From: WLWS01 sp964639535 | GTDB lineage: Bacteria; Pseudomonadota; Gammaproteobacteria; Eutrophobiales; Eutrophobiaceae | Length of the DNA stretch: 31,141 nt | Reading direction: 5' to 3' | Assembly: GCA_964639535.1 (NCBI GenBank) | Contig: CAZXDV010000004.1 | Location: 1 to 31,141, forward strand | In this document: positions 16,066 through 23,553 of the stretch, in pieces | Layout: every line of letters begins with the position of its first letter | Numbering within the stretch: position 1 is the first letter of the stretch | Translations under genes and position numbers: made by a program | The notes under the pieces: model-generated | Seen by the model: the letters and a program-made list of their open reading frames with translations, nothing else | Database searches by the model: none | What the model was told of the DNA's origin: nothing

Positions 16066-18138
16066 TTACTCCAGGTACCTGGCGATGCGGAAACCAAGAT
16101 CATCGCGATTCTTTGCATTGTAGTCCCGGTAGGAGAGGCGTAATTCAGTTACGGTTCCATGGGCCCAGCTTGATCCCCTGATCACGTGAAACTTGCCAGT
16201 AGCCGGCCCGAGCGGGTCAACAGGCGCCTTTCCGATCGCACCAAGCTGGATGTCATAAAAATCATTCACCCACTCTGATACGTTGCCGCCCATGTCAAAC
16301 AGGCCCCTGCTGTTGGCGGGGAAACTGCCGACTTTGGCCGATGCCAGGTAGCCGTCATTGTATTTCGGTATGGTTTTGCCGAGGAAATTGGAGGCTGAAA
16401 CGTCTGCAAAATTACCGCTCTTCTCCGCAGGCGGCATCTTTGCGCCCCATGGAAACTTGAGCATGGTCTTGCCGGTTGTCAGGCGCGCCGCCCAGGCCCA
16501 CTCTGCTTCACTGGGTAGCCTGTATCCCTCGGCGGCTGCATTAAACCCGGTTATTTTTCCGTTTTCTTCAGTATAAAAAGGAGTGAGGGATTCGGCCTTG
16601 CTTAGCCAGTTGCAATAACGTGCGGCATCATCCCAGCCAATCTTGACCACTGGCTGGTTATCCTCGTTGATGCTGCGGCCCTGTACCGAGCCTGAGTTAT
16701 GCTCCTTGCGAAATTTACGAAACTGGCCATTGGTCACTTCATGCAGGCTCATGTAAAACGGCCGCTTGAGTACGATGTCCCTGATGGTTTCATTGGCGCG
16801 CCGACCCGGCTCCCTTCGGGATGCGCCCATGGTAAATGAGCCGGGGTAGAACAGCTTCATGCTTTCGCCGGAGCTGGTAGTGTAGAGGGGCTTGATTGAT
16901 TCCAGCTTGGCCTGTCTCTCGCTTTTCAGGTTGATTTTCACAACCTGGGCGACGCCGCTACGCGGTGTGATCTCGGTTTTCTGCCCGAGATAACCTTCCC
17001 TTCTTACCTCGATGCGATGTTTCTTTGCTGGTAACTGGATCGTCCTCTTTGAAGCAGGCTGCGTCTTACCATTGATCAACAGTCGCGCATCGGCAGGGTT
17101 AAGTCGAAACTCGACTTCGACAAGTTCAGCCGCAAGATTTACAAGCAGGCGTTTTTCTTCACCCGAGGCAACATTCACGGTTCGGCTGGCCGACTGGTAA
17201 CCTTCCTTGAAAAGCCTGATGGTGCTGCTTTTGCCCGGCTTCAGCGTTAATTCGAGAGGAGTCAGCCCCTTGTACTCGCCATCCATGGTGGCGCTGGCCC
17301 GTGGCGGGTTACTGGCGAGAAACACGAGCGCATCTGCAGGCTCCAGTTGTATATTCGAATACTCCAGTGGCTCATTGGCTTTTACCAGGACCTCTTCTTT
17401 CCATGCCTTGTGACCGGGTAGCTTGATCTTGAGCTGGTGCTTTCCTTCAAGGATTTCCGCGGTGAAGGGCGTATTACCGACCGCTTCATCATCCACCAGT
17501 ATTTCCGCACCGGCAGGTGTACTGCTAAAGCTGACTTCAGCCCAGGCCGGGACAAGCTCGACCTTGAGTTGCTGGGTAATATCCAGGCCTTCAATTTCCA
17601 CTGTTTCTTCAAAAGGGAAGTAACGCTCGGCACTGACCTTGAGCTGTCTCGTGCCGGGTTCAATATCCCGCACCGTCGTGGGTGTCTGTCCCAGTAGCAG
17701 GTCATCGACAAAAATTTCTGCGCCAGTGACCGCGCCGGTGTCGACCTGGAGATGACCCGGCAGGCGCTTCATGGTAAAGCGATGGTACTGGTTCTGCTCA
17801 TCGCTAACCGTGATCTCCTCATCGAGCGGGTAGTAGCCTTCTGCCTGCAGGGAAACATCGTGTTGTCCTCGCAGCAAAAGGTAGCGATCGGCAAGCTTGA
17901 ACTTCATCAGGCTGTTGACCTCGATGCTTGCACTGGCAGGTTCAGCTTCGAAGTAGACGGCGCGAGCGGTAAACAGGAAAAAGGCAATCGAGGCGCACAC
18001 GAAAAGAGCCAGGGAAATAAGGATAGTCCTTGGCCGTGGCCCGCTGCTTTTCTTTACATGCTTGTCATTAAGCGGCTCAAACTTGAGCGGGCTGATTGTA
18101 GCGGGCTCGATTACCTCGTCTTTGGTGTTGTCGTCCAT
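16066..18138 (-). CDS. Membrane-anchored PEGA-repeat protein with C-terminal FGE-sulfatase-fold domain
   Basis: From the ATG at 18138 (GGAG seven bases upstream) the protein has 690 residues. It has a short cytoplasmic N-terminus and one membrane helix at about 38-57. Five consecutive beta-rich repeats of about 70 residues follow (about 62-410), of PEGA type (for example STPAGAEILVDDEAVGNTPF and NPPRASATMDGEYKGLTPLE). A formylglycine-generating-enzyme-like domain covers about 427-690, with FTMGASRREPG, HEVTNGQFRKF, RLPSEAEWAWAAR, GGNVSEWVNDFY and HVIRGSSW. The Cys residues that catalyse formylglycine formation in true FGEs are absent; after RGSSW the sequence is AHGTVTEL. The domain is therefore probably structural or ligand-binding. 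Predicted as a long periplasmic arm from the inner membrane. Confidence 0.88.
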   Translation of the reverse strand: MDDNTKDEVIEPATISPLKFEPLNDKHVKKSSGPRPRTILISLALFVCASIAFFLFTARAVYFEAEPASASIEVNSLMKFKLADRYLLLRGQHDVSLQAEGYYPLDEEITVSDEQNQYHRFTMKRLPGHLQVDTGAVTGAEIFVDDLLLGQTPTTVRDIEPGTRQLKVSAERYFPFEETVEIEGLDITQQLKVELVPAWAEVSFSSTPAGAEILVDDEAVGNTPFTAEILEGKHQLKIKLPGHKAWKEEVLVKANEPLEYSNIQLEPADALVFLASNPPRASATMDGEYKGLTPLELTLKPGKSSTIRLFKEGYQSASRTVNVASGEEKRLLVNLAAELVEVEFRLNPADARLLINGKTQPASKRTIQLPAKKHRIEVRREGYLGQKTEITPRSGVAQVVKINLKSERQAKLESIKPLYTTSSGESMKLFYPGSFTMGASRREPGRRANETIRDIVLKRPFYMSLHEVTNGQFRKFRKEHNSGSVQGRSINEDNQPVVKIGWDDAARYCNWLSKAESLTPFYTEENGKITGFNAAAEGYRLPSEAEWAWAARLTTGKTMLKFPWGAKMPPAEKSGNFADVSASNFLGKTIPKYNDGYLASAKVGSFPANSRGLFDMGGNVSEWVNDFYDIQLGAIGKAPVDPLGPATGKFHVIRGSSWAHGTVTELRLSYRDYNAKNRDDLGFRIARYLE

Positions 18139-18160
18139 CGCCGATCTCCAGTGCAGGGAA

Positions 18161-19720
18161 CTACCTGCCCAGGGCAATCTTTTCTGCGGCCTGGACTACG
18201 ACCGCTTCGGTTTGCTTGTTTGGATCGACGTCAAACTCGACCCGCACATCCCGGTAGCCATTCCGGATTCCAACCAGCACGTACTTGCCCGGTTTTACGG
18301 AGATAATCTTTTCCGAGAAGACACCCAGTTCTCCCACTTTTCGTAGCGTAACCCTGGTCTGGTTATCTGAACGAATCGTGATGCTCACTGGTGTCTCAGC
18401 AATCCTTAAAAGTTCATCCAGCGCCCCCAGCTGTTTTGTAAGAAGGGGGCCACGCTTGCCAAGCGCATTGAGCTTGGACTGGAAACTTTTTGTTTCATTG
18501 AAAACCTTGATGTCGTACAGGCGCTGTGGTTGAGACAGGATCTTCTCCAGCCGGTCATGCAGTTTACTTCGAAGATCCGAGTATTTTTCGCCCTTTTGTG
18601 CAGACGCGAGATTGGGGTCGATCTTCAGTGCCGCACGATAGGTGGCAAGTGCCTCGTGCCACTGTTCCTCGGACTCCTGCTGCTCGGCCCTGGCTATAAG
18701 GTTACTAATGTTGATCGTAGTCAGCTTGTTTCGGGATTGCTCAAGGGCACTGCGTGCTTCTGCCGAACGGGGTTTCAGTTTTAGTGCCGCGTTGAAGGAT
18801 TTTTGTGCACTGCTGTAGCGTTTTTTCTCAAGCGAGCTAAAGCCTGCCGACATGTGTTGTGCAAATTCCCGGTCCAGGATCAGCTGATCGACAAGTTCGA
18901 TTTGTTTTTTTGCGGGTTCATACAATTCGTCCAGGGCAAGGGCTGAGTTGTATATTTCCTTTGCCTTCTCGAGCTCGCCTTTTTCCAGGCTGTTGTTGCC
19001 GTTACTCATAACGACAAGCACTTCATCCAGGGTTTGCGCCCTTTCCATGCCCTTCAGAGCAGCCCTGTCTATGGCATCCATGGCCAGCGCCAGGCCAAAC
19101 TGTTCCTTTGCCAGGGCGGAATTGCCATCAACCAGTGCCTGGTTACCCGTCTCCATGGCCTCCTCGAATACCACGTCCATCTCCTCCACGAGGCGGGAAA
19201 AGATCTCGAGACCCTTCTGGTACTCTTCCTTGGACTGTAGAAAATTACGCTCGTTATAGAATTCATCACCCTGTGCCGCAAACCCCATTGCGGTGGCATA
19301 GTCTTCCGGTGCCCAGGCTTCCACTCCGTGGTCGGCAAGAGATTTTTGCGCCTCGAGCATTTGCGAAAGAATATCCTGGGTTTCTTTTCTCAGGCTCGCT
19401 TCCTGGGCTTTTTCCCATGGAGATACCTTTTCCTTTTTTGAAATCGCAGGCTTCGCAGCAGGGGCGGTTTTCGCAGGAGTAGTGGCAGCGGTTTTCACCG
19501 GCTCCTCCTTGTTCTTGCTTACCACCGATGGCAGTACGAAAATGACCACGACAGCCGCCATTAACAGGGCGCCAAGCCCGGCCCAGATAAGGGGCGAACG
19601 GGAGGAAGCCTTGCCGCCAGCACCTGCACTTGCCTCAGGTGCGGTCGCGGTCAGGTTTATCGCGGCGGGTTCGATACGTGTGACGCCGCTTTCCGGGTTG
19701 TCTGGATTATCATTAGCCAT
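18161..19720 (-). CDS. Membrane-anchored TPR protein with PEGA-like C-terminal domain
   Basis: The 519-residue protein has a cytoplasmic N-terminus of about 42 residues, one membrane helix (about 43-64), and an Ala/Lys/Pro/Thr-rich linker (about 70-100). Helical repeats of TPR type follow over about 140-380 (for example YSSAQKSFNAALKLKPRSAE and WHEALATYRAALKIDPN). The beta-rich C-terminus (about 444-515) with PGKYVLVGIRNGYRDVRVEF looks like a PEGA-type unit. Most of the protein should lie in the periplasm and act as a protein-interaction scaffold. It ends 22 bases before the PEGA/FGE gene, whose repeats it echoes. The start ATG at 19720 has only a weak AAGATC upstream; a strong hairpin lies in the leader. 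Confidence 0.85.
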   Translation of the reverse strand: MANDNPDNPESGVTRIEPAAINLTATAPEASAGAGGKASSRSPLIWAGLGALLMAAVVVIFVLPSVVSKNKEEPVKTAATTPAKTAPAAKPAISKKEKVSPWEKAQEASLRKETQDILSQMLEAQKSLADHGVEAWAPEDYATAMGFAAQGDEFYNERNFLQSKEEYQKGLEIFSRLVEEMDVVFEEAMETGNQALVDGNSALAKEQFGLALAMDAIDRAALKGMERAQTLDEVLVVMSNGNNSLEKGELEKAKEIYNSALALDELYEPAKKQIELVDQLILDREFAQHMSAGFSSLEKKRYSSAQKSFNAALKLKPRSAEARSALEQSRNKLTTINISNLIARAEQQESEEQWHEALATYRAALKIDPNLASAQKGEKYSDLRSKLHDRLEKILSQPQRLYDIKVFNETKSFQSKLNALGKRGPLLTKQLGALDELLRIAETPVSITIRSDNQTRVTLRKVGELGVFSEKIISVKPGKYVLVGIRNGYRDVRVEFDVDPNKQTEAVVVQAAEKIALGR

Positions 19721-19747
19721 GATCTTGCGGGATATGATACTACATTC

Positions 19748-19772
19748 GCCGCCGTGCCCCTGGCACGGCGGC
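19748..19772 (-). other. Strong intra-operon hairpin (11-bp perfect stem)
   Basis: GCCGCCGTGCC (19748-19758) and GGCACGGCGGC (19762-19772) pair perfectly around a three-base loop. The hairpin lies in the 77-base gap between cluster genes 3 and 4. No T-run follows on either strand, so a classical terminator is unlikely; it could act as an RNA-processing or stabilising element or as a partial attenuator that sets expression of the genes after it. Confidence 0.6.
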
Positions 19773-19797
19773 TATTAGAATTTAGGCCGGGGCCCGT

Positions 19798-21000
19798 TTA
19801 GCCCTGGGGGGCGGTTTGCTCAACGCCGGTTTCAGCGTCATAAATCTCCTTGAGTAACTGCTTCCACTGTCCGTACTGTTCATTGACCGAGCCGGACAGG
19901 GTGACCGTGCGATTTTCAAGTTTCATCGTGTGCGGTTCCATTTCCGCGTCCATGGAGGCAGAAATTTCCTGCAATGCCTCGGCATGCACCTTGGCTTCCT
20001 CGCGCTTGTTCAAACCACTCATCACGGCAGTGGCACCTGCACCGATGCCCACTGCACCGGCCGTGCGTGCAGTCCGGCTATCCACGCCCTGCGCAAGTAT
20101 TCCCGCCAGCACCGCGAGGGCACCACCGATGATGCGGTTTCTTGCCTGGCTGCGCACTTCCTGCAGCGCCTGGTTTTCCTCGTAGTAGGCCCGGCGCCAT
20201 TCAAGGTAGGGGACTTCCATTGTTCTAACAAAAGATGCGTAGTATTCCTGCAGGGTGTCCACAAACATGTAATCTCTTTCGCGTATTTGTCGAATCCTCT
20301 GCAGGATTGGGTCGTCCTCGGCCGGAAGCCTGGTTACAACATAACGACCCTTGTCATCAAGGCCCAGGTGTTCGCTGAAAGATTCCGCCGAAAAAGCGCG
20401 GGCGAACTTCAACTCGGTAATCAAGCGCAGGTTGGCAACCTGCGTGGGACTGAGCTGACGATATCGCAGCAGGAGTTCGTTGGCGATCGCGTTGTAAATA
20501 CCCTGGAAGGGCTCAGAGCGATTGGGCAGGCTGGTGTCGTAGGAGTACTTGCTCGCCTCGTCAGTATATTTCTTGGTGTACCAGGTTTTCCCGGAGGAAT
20601 CCTGTACCCGCACCAGCAGGTGAAGGTTCTCACCATCTGAGCGGAGGATTTCGCCATCAATCCACAAATCCATTTCACTCTGTCTTCCTGGTATGACGCG
20701 AACAGTGCCCCAGTTCCCGCTGTTTTGCATCGTGGTCATCAACTGGAATGGCACAAAGCGCGCTTCAGCTTCCCTGATCTTCGGGTATACACCTTCTTCG
20801 GAGCTAAGGCCGTCGACACCCGGGTCAAAAATACCGATACCGACATCAAGCAGCATCTCCTCTGGTATCTCGGCAGGCTGTGCTGTGATTTGTTCCCTGT
20901 CCGTAGTCCGCACCGTGGTGCTGTTGCATCCTGCTGCAAACACCAAAACGAACAGGACCAGTGCATGGAGAAAGTTTTGTGTGTGCATATTAATTTTCAT
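19798..21000 (-). CDS. Lipoprotein, possibly CsgG/LpoB-like N-terminal domain, with glycine-rich segment
   Basis: The 400-residue protein has a lipoprotein signal with lipobox F-A-A-G-C25, followed by Asn, so outer-membrane sorting is expected. The early mature part (LLDVGIGIFDPG, later WGTVRVIPG and LWIDGEIL) reads like the alpha/beta domain of CsgG/LpoB-type envelope lipoproteins, but this is a weak resemblance. A Gly/Ala-rich segment at about 300-345 (GGALAVLAGILAQG, GAVGIGAGATAVMSG) could be a glycine zipper or a membrane-inserting hairpin. It is followed by a C-terminal stretch with VTLSGSVNEQYGQWKQLL. The start has AAAGGTG eight bases upstream and lies three bases after the preceding stop. 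A specific function is not recognised. Confidence 0.8.
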   Translation of the reverse strand: MKINMHTQNFLHALVLFVLVFAAGCNSTTVRTTDREQITAQPAEIPEEMLLDVGIGIFDPGVDGLSSEEGVYPKIREAEARFVPFQLMTTMQNSGNWGTVRVIPGRQSEMDLWIDGEILRSDGENLHLLVRVQDSSGKTWYTKKYTDEASKYSYDTSLPNRSEPFQGIYNAIANELLLRYRQLSPTQVANLRLITELKFARAFSAESFSEHLGLDDKGRYVVTRLPAEDDPILQRIRQIRERDYMFVDTLQEYYASFVRTMEVPYLEWRRAYYEENQALQEVRSQARNRIIGGALAVLAGILAQGVDSRTARTAGAVGIGAGATAVMSGLNKREEAKVHAEALQEISASMDAEMEPHTMKLENRTVTLSGSVNEQYGQWKQLLKEIYDAETGVEQTAPQG

Positions 21001-21003
21001 TGG

Positions 21004-21861
21004 TTAAACACCTTTCTTGTATTTTCTATATTCGTCCCAGAGTTTTGCTCGTAGTTCCGGGTCCTTTTCTTTTTGCGCAGCTTCTCTTAGCTGTCGCGCA
21101 ATAATGTCGTCATCTCTTCCGTCACCGACGTCAGGTGGAGCCGGGGAATCATCGTTAGCTTCCTTGTCTCCGCCAAAGCCACGGCCGGCGCCGCGACCGC
21201 TGGGTGGTGGCGGATTCTGATCCACCATGGCCGTCTGCAGCGGATCGCCTCCAAGGCCATCGCCTTCACCGTCGCCGTCTCCATAGCTACCGCCACCTGC
21301 ACCGCTTTCATTGTCTTCGCGACCTATCTGTTCTCTCTCACCGAGCATCTGTTCATCAAACTTGGCAAACTTGTCACCCAGTTGTGCCTCCAGTATTCGC
21401 GCCTTTTCCTCGTCTGTCATGGCCTTTTGACCTGCGCCACCGGCGCTACCGGCTGGACCCTGGCTGCCATTTTCTGAACCGGACTGTTCAGCACCCTCAA
21501 AGCCTTTTTCAAATTCGCCCAGTGCATCCGCAAGAATTTCGTCCTCGGTTCTTTTCCCCTGCCCCTGTGAACCTTCATTGCCCGCCTGGGAACCTGCACC
21601 CGCCTGTGTACCCTGCTCGTTGCCGTCATTGGACGCGTTCTGTTGGCTTCCCTGGCCGCTTTGCTGACCGGTTTGTGAGGATTGTGAGCTTTGACTTCCC
21701 TGGCTGCTGCTCGAGGAAGAAGATGAAGAAGAACCGCTTGAGCTCGGTGGTGGACCACTGCTTCCGGACGAAGAACTGGTTGGCACCGTGTTACAGGCGG
21801 CCAGGAAGAAAAGCAGCATGATTATCGCGAGGTAGGGACTATTCATATTCATTGTTTTCAT
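21004..21861 (-). CDS. Low-complexity Ser/Gly/Gln-rich lipoprotein
   Basis: The 285-residue protein has a lipoprotein signal with lipobox L-A-A-C23. A very low-complexity linker of Ser, Gly and Gln follows (about 28-105), including an uninterrupted ten-Ser run. Acidic and Gly-rich stretches and a charged helical C-terminus (about 245-285, ending WDEYRKYKKGV) complete it. Two short helical segments (DEILADALGEFEKGFEG; DEEKARILEAQLGDKFAKF) interrupt the disordered part. It probably acts as a flexible tether from the outer membrane to another cluster protein. The start is ambiguous: the ATG at 21861 sits next to AGGT, whereas the in-frame ATGs at 21852 and 21846 have that site at better spacing. 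It starts two bases after the previous stop. Confidence 0.82.
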   Translation of the reverse strand: MKTMNMNSPYLAIIMLLFFLAACNTVPTSSSSGSSGPPPSSSGSSSSSSSSSSQGSQSSQSSQTGQQSGQGSQQNASNDGNEQGTQAGAGSQAGNEGSQGQGKRTEDEILADALGEFEKGFEGAEQSGSENGSQGPAGSAGGAGQKAMTDEEKARILEAQLGDKFAKFDEQMLGEREQIGREDNESGAGGGSYGDGDGEGDGLGGDPLQTAMVDQNPPPPSGRGAGRGFGGDKEANDDSPAPPDVGDGRDDDIIARQLREAAQKEKDPELRAKLWDEYRKYKKGV

Positions 21862-21863
21862 AC

Positions 21864-23192
21864 CTAGTTGTTTGCTTCTTCGGTAAAGACGTAGCGCAAG
21901 CTCAGCCCGGTAGTCAAAACAGGCTGCCCGTTTTCATACCGAGGCCTGAAACGTGTTGCGGCGATGGATCGCTTGGCCTTGCGTCGATACCTGACGTTGT
22001 CACCCTCACTGGATTCTATGATCTGGATATTATGTGCCTTGCCCGAAGGGCTGACATCAAATGATGCAAGCACATAAGGAGGATTTTCCGGCAGTATCTC
22101 CTCGTGCTTTTCAATCGGCAGGCTGATTGCCGGAAGCGTTCTCGGCTGGCCGAAGAACTGGTCTATTTTTTCCTTCTCGATACCGTCGTTTGCCATCAGC
22201 TGGTAGGCTTCCTGGTAGGTTTGTGCCGAACTGTTTTTCTTGTCAAAGAGCAGGTACCAGTCACCCAGGTGAGTCATTGCCATGGCCTGGGTTTCTATGG
22301 GCAATATCGGGTTGTTTTCCTGTATTTGCACAACCTGCCTGAGTGCATCACGCCCCTTAACGTAGCTTCGAATTATGATGTCTTCCCTGGCCCGTTGAAT
22401 TTCAAGCGCGCGCCTGGTCTGTCGCGCGTTCCTGAAACCGGTGCGCAGCTCATCAAAATCATCTGTGTTCGCAGCCTTTGCTGCGATCTGGTAGTTGGTC
22501 AATGCAATGCCGTAGAGAGCATTGATGAGCCGCAGATCCTCCTTGCCACCATCCGCCTCGATAATTTCCACTGCCCAGTTGTACAACTGCTCTGCCGCCA
22601 CCAGGTGTGAAAACGGGTTCTGACCGTGATCCAGGTCCCAGGCGGTCAGGTGCCAGCGTCCCACCCTGTCCAGCAGTGGCAGCAGTTCCGTGCTGTTTTC
22701 ACCATGGTGGCGTTTACTGATCCACAGCATGTTGTGATAGTTCTGGTCCAGGGCCTGCCAGTTTTTCAAATTCCGGTTACTTTCAATCAGCTCCTCAAGT
22801 AATGCCAGCTGGTCCAGTGAGTAAAGACCGGAATTCACGCGCGTGATGTGATAGGCACGGTCAAACAAGCTCGCAGCATCACCATGACGTCCAAATTTCT
22901 GGTACAGGTTGCCAAGACCAAGCATGACTTCGGATAGCTGGCTGTCATAGACACCGCCTTCCCGCTCGAGGGTATCGATCAGCTCCTGGTAATACTTCAC
23001 CGCCTCCAATTCTTCATCACTGGGGACGTAGGCTGGCTCTTCAGTAATAGTGACAGGGCTTTCTTCGGTGGAGACCTCGGCAGGCGCCGCCGCGTCACCG
23101 CCAGTTGCCCCAGGGGTAGTAGCAAAGACAGGCCCTGCCATGCAGCTAAGCAGGGCTATTAAACAGCAGGTGCCAGGGTGAAATTTAAACAT
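21864..23192 (-). CDS. Periplasmic TPR-type protein with TonB-C-terminal-like domain (first cluster gene)
   Basis: From the ATG at 23192 the product has 442 residues: a signal peptide ending near PVFA, an acidic Pro/Thr-rich linker, and helical repeats of TPR/Sel1 character over about 60-330. Residues about 373-438 read like the TonB C-terminal domain (YVLASFDVSPSGKAHNIQII, then AATRFRPRYENGQPV and LSLRYVF). In TonB this domain contacts outer-membrane proteins. Here it is on a secreted protein without a TonB membrane anchor, so it may be a docking module moved by other parts. AGAG is seven bases before the ATG; the TTG just upstream (23195) is less likely. As first gene of the block it is preceded by a long intergenic region. 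Confidence 0.82.
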   Translation of the reverse strand: MFKFHPGTCCLIALLSCMAGPVFATTPGATGGDAAAPAEVSTEESPVTITEEPAYVPSDEELEAVKYYQELIDTLEREGGVYDSQLSEVMLGLGNLYQKFGRHGDAASLFDRAYHITRVNSGLYSLDQLALLEELIESNRNLKNWQALDQNYHNMLWISKRHHGENSTELLPLLDRVGRWHLTAWDLDHGQNPFSHLVAAEQLYNWAVEIIEADGGKEDLRLINALYGIALTNYQIAAKAANTDDFDELRTGFRNARQTRRALEIQRAREDIIIRSYVKGRDALRQVVQIQENNPILPIETQAMAMTHLGDWYLLFDKKNSSAQTYQEAYQLMANDGIEKEKIDQFFGQPRTLPAISLPIEKHEEILPENPPYVLASFDVSPSGKAHNIQIIESSEGDNVRYRRKAKRSIAATRFRPRYENGQPVLTTGLSLRYVFTEEANN

Positions 23193-23355
23193 CAATTTGC
23201 TCTAGTACGATAAATCCTTTCTTTACTGTCATTTGAGTCTAAACCGGCGCCATTGTTCCGGTAACGCGGGTCGATTTAGCCACTCTTACATCCAGTTACA
23301 GGGCAGATTTTACAAAAATGCATGTCAATATTCTGTGATAATAATGTGCAATATT

Positions 23356-23370
23356 GTGACAGCGTGTCAC
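23356..23370. promoter_or_regulatory. Dyad GTGACA-GCG-TGTCAC, possible operator
   Basis: Perfect 6-bp inverted repeat with a three-base spacer, in the middle of the divergent region. Its size suits a dimeric regulator. I do not recognise the family that would bind it. It lies about 165 bases from the envelope-cluster start and about 185 from phaB, so it could serve either side. Confidence 0.4.
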
Positions 23371-23434
23371 CTGGGGAGCGGTTTCCGTATTTCGAGCCCA
23401 TTTTCAAGGCAATTCCGGCCGTGAAAAGCAAAAA

Positions 23435-23451
23435 ATGTTGCAACGCAACAT
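23435..23451. promoter_or_regulatory. Dyad ATGTTGC-AAC-GCAACAT, possible operator over the phaB promoter
   Basis: Perfect 7-bp inverted repeat with a three-base spacer. It overlaps the proposed -35 box of phaB, so a repressor bound here would block transcription. PhaR-type regulators of polyhydroxybutyrate genes favour TGC-containing sites, which fits, but the assignment is inference. Confidence 0.45.
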
Positions 23452-23467
23452 AAACCGGTGATATGAT
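23438..23467 (+). promoter_or_regulatory. Candidate sigma-70-type promoter of phaB
   Basis: TTGCAA (23438-23443) and TATGAT (23462-23467) are separated by 18 bases, with TGA just before the -10 box. Transcription would begin about 80 bases before the phaB start codon. The match is moderate. Confidence 0.4.
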
Positions 23468-23553
23468 TCGCGCCCAATACTTCACAGGGTTTTAAAATTA
23501 CCGGCTATGCCGTTCCGGGCCTGTGTTTACAGCATAAATTATAGGAGAACATT

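Larger units (their letters stand above)
23193..23553. promoter_or_regulatory. Divergent intergenic region between the envelope cluster and phaB
   Basis: This 361-base stretch has no supportable gene; the short frames in it lack ribosome-binding sites and family features. It holds two perfect dyads (23356-23370 and 23435-23451), a probable phaB promoter (23438-23467), and on the minus strand a TTGACA at about 23326-23331, which has only a TAAAAT at ten-base spacing and so is not a convincing promoter. The cluster promoter must lie here or further upstream but cannot be fixed from sequence. Confidence 0.5.

Noticed and set aside
16066..18138. A functional formylglycine-generating enzyme that activates a sulfatase
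   Set aside because: The catalytic Cys residues are missing and no sulfatase is encoded in the window.
9277..23192. A type VI secretion locus (FHA and VWA proteins with an FGE-like protein recall PpkA/Fha/TagE-type accessory genes)
   Set aside because: No TssB/C sheath, TssK, TssM, Hcp, VgrG or ClpV is present.
9277..23192. A Zorya-type phage-defence motor
   Set aside because: An ExbB/MotA-like gene is present, but there is no OmpA-type ZorB, no ZorC and no helicase or nuclease; the other parts are envelope proteins.
9277..23192. A Bat (Bacteroides aerotolerance) VWA/TPR operon
   Set aside because: The MoxR ATPase and DUF58 proteins of Bat operons are absent, and the VWA proteins have their membrane helix at the N-terminus followed by a coiled coil.
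23233..23485. Small ORFs in the 361-base gap before phaB
   Set aside because: No ribosome-binding sites, no family features, and they overlap the operator-like dyads and promoter.
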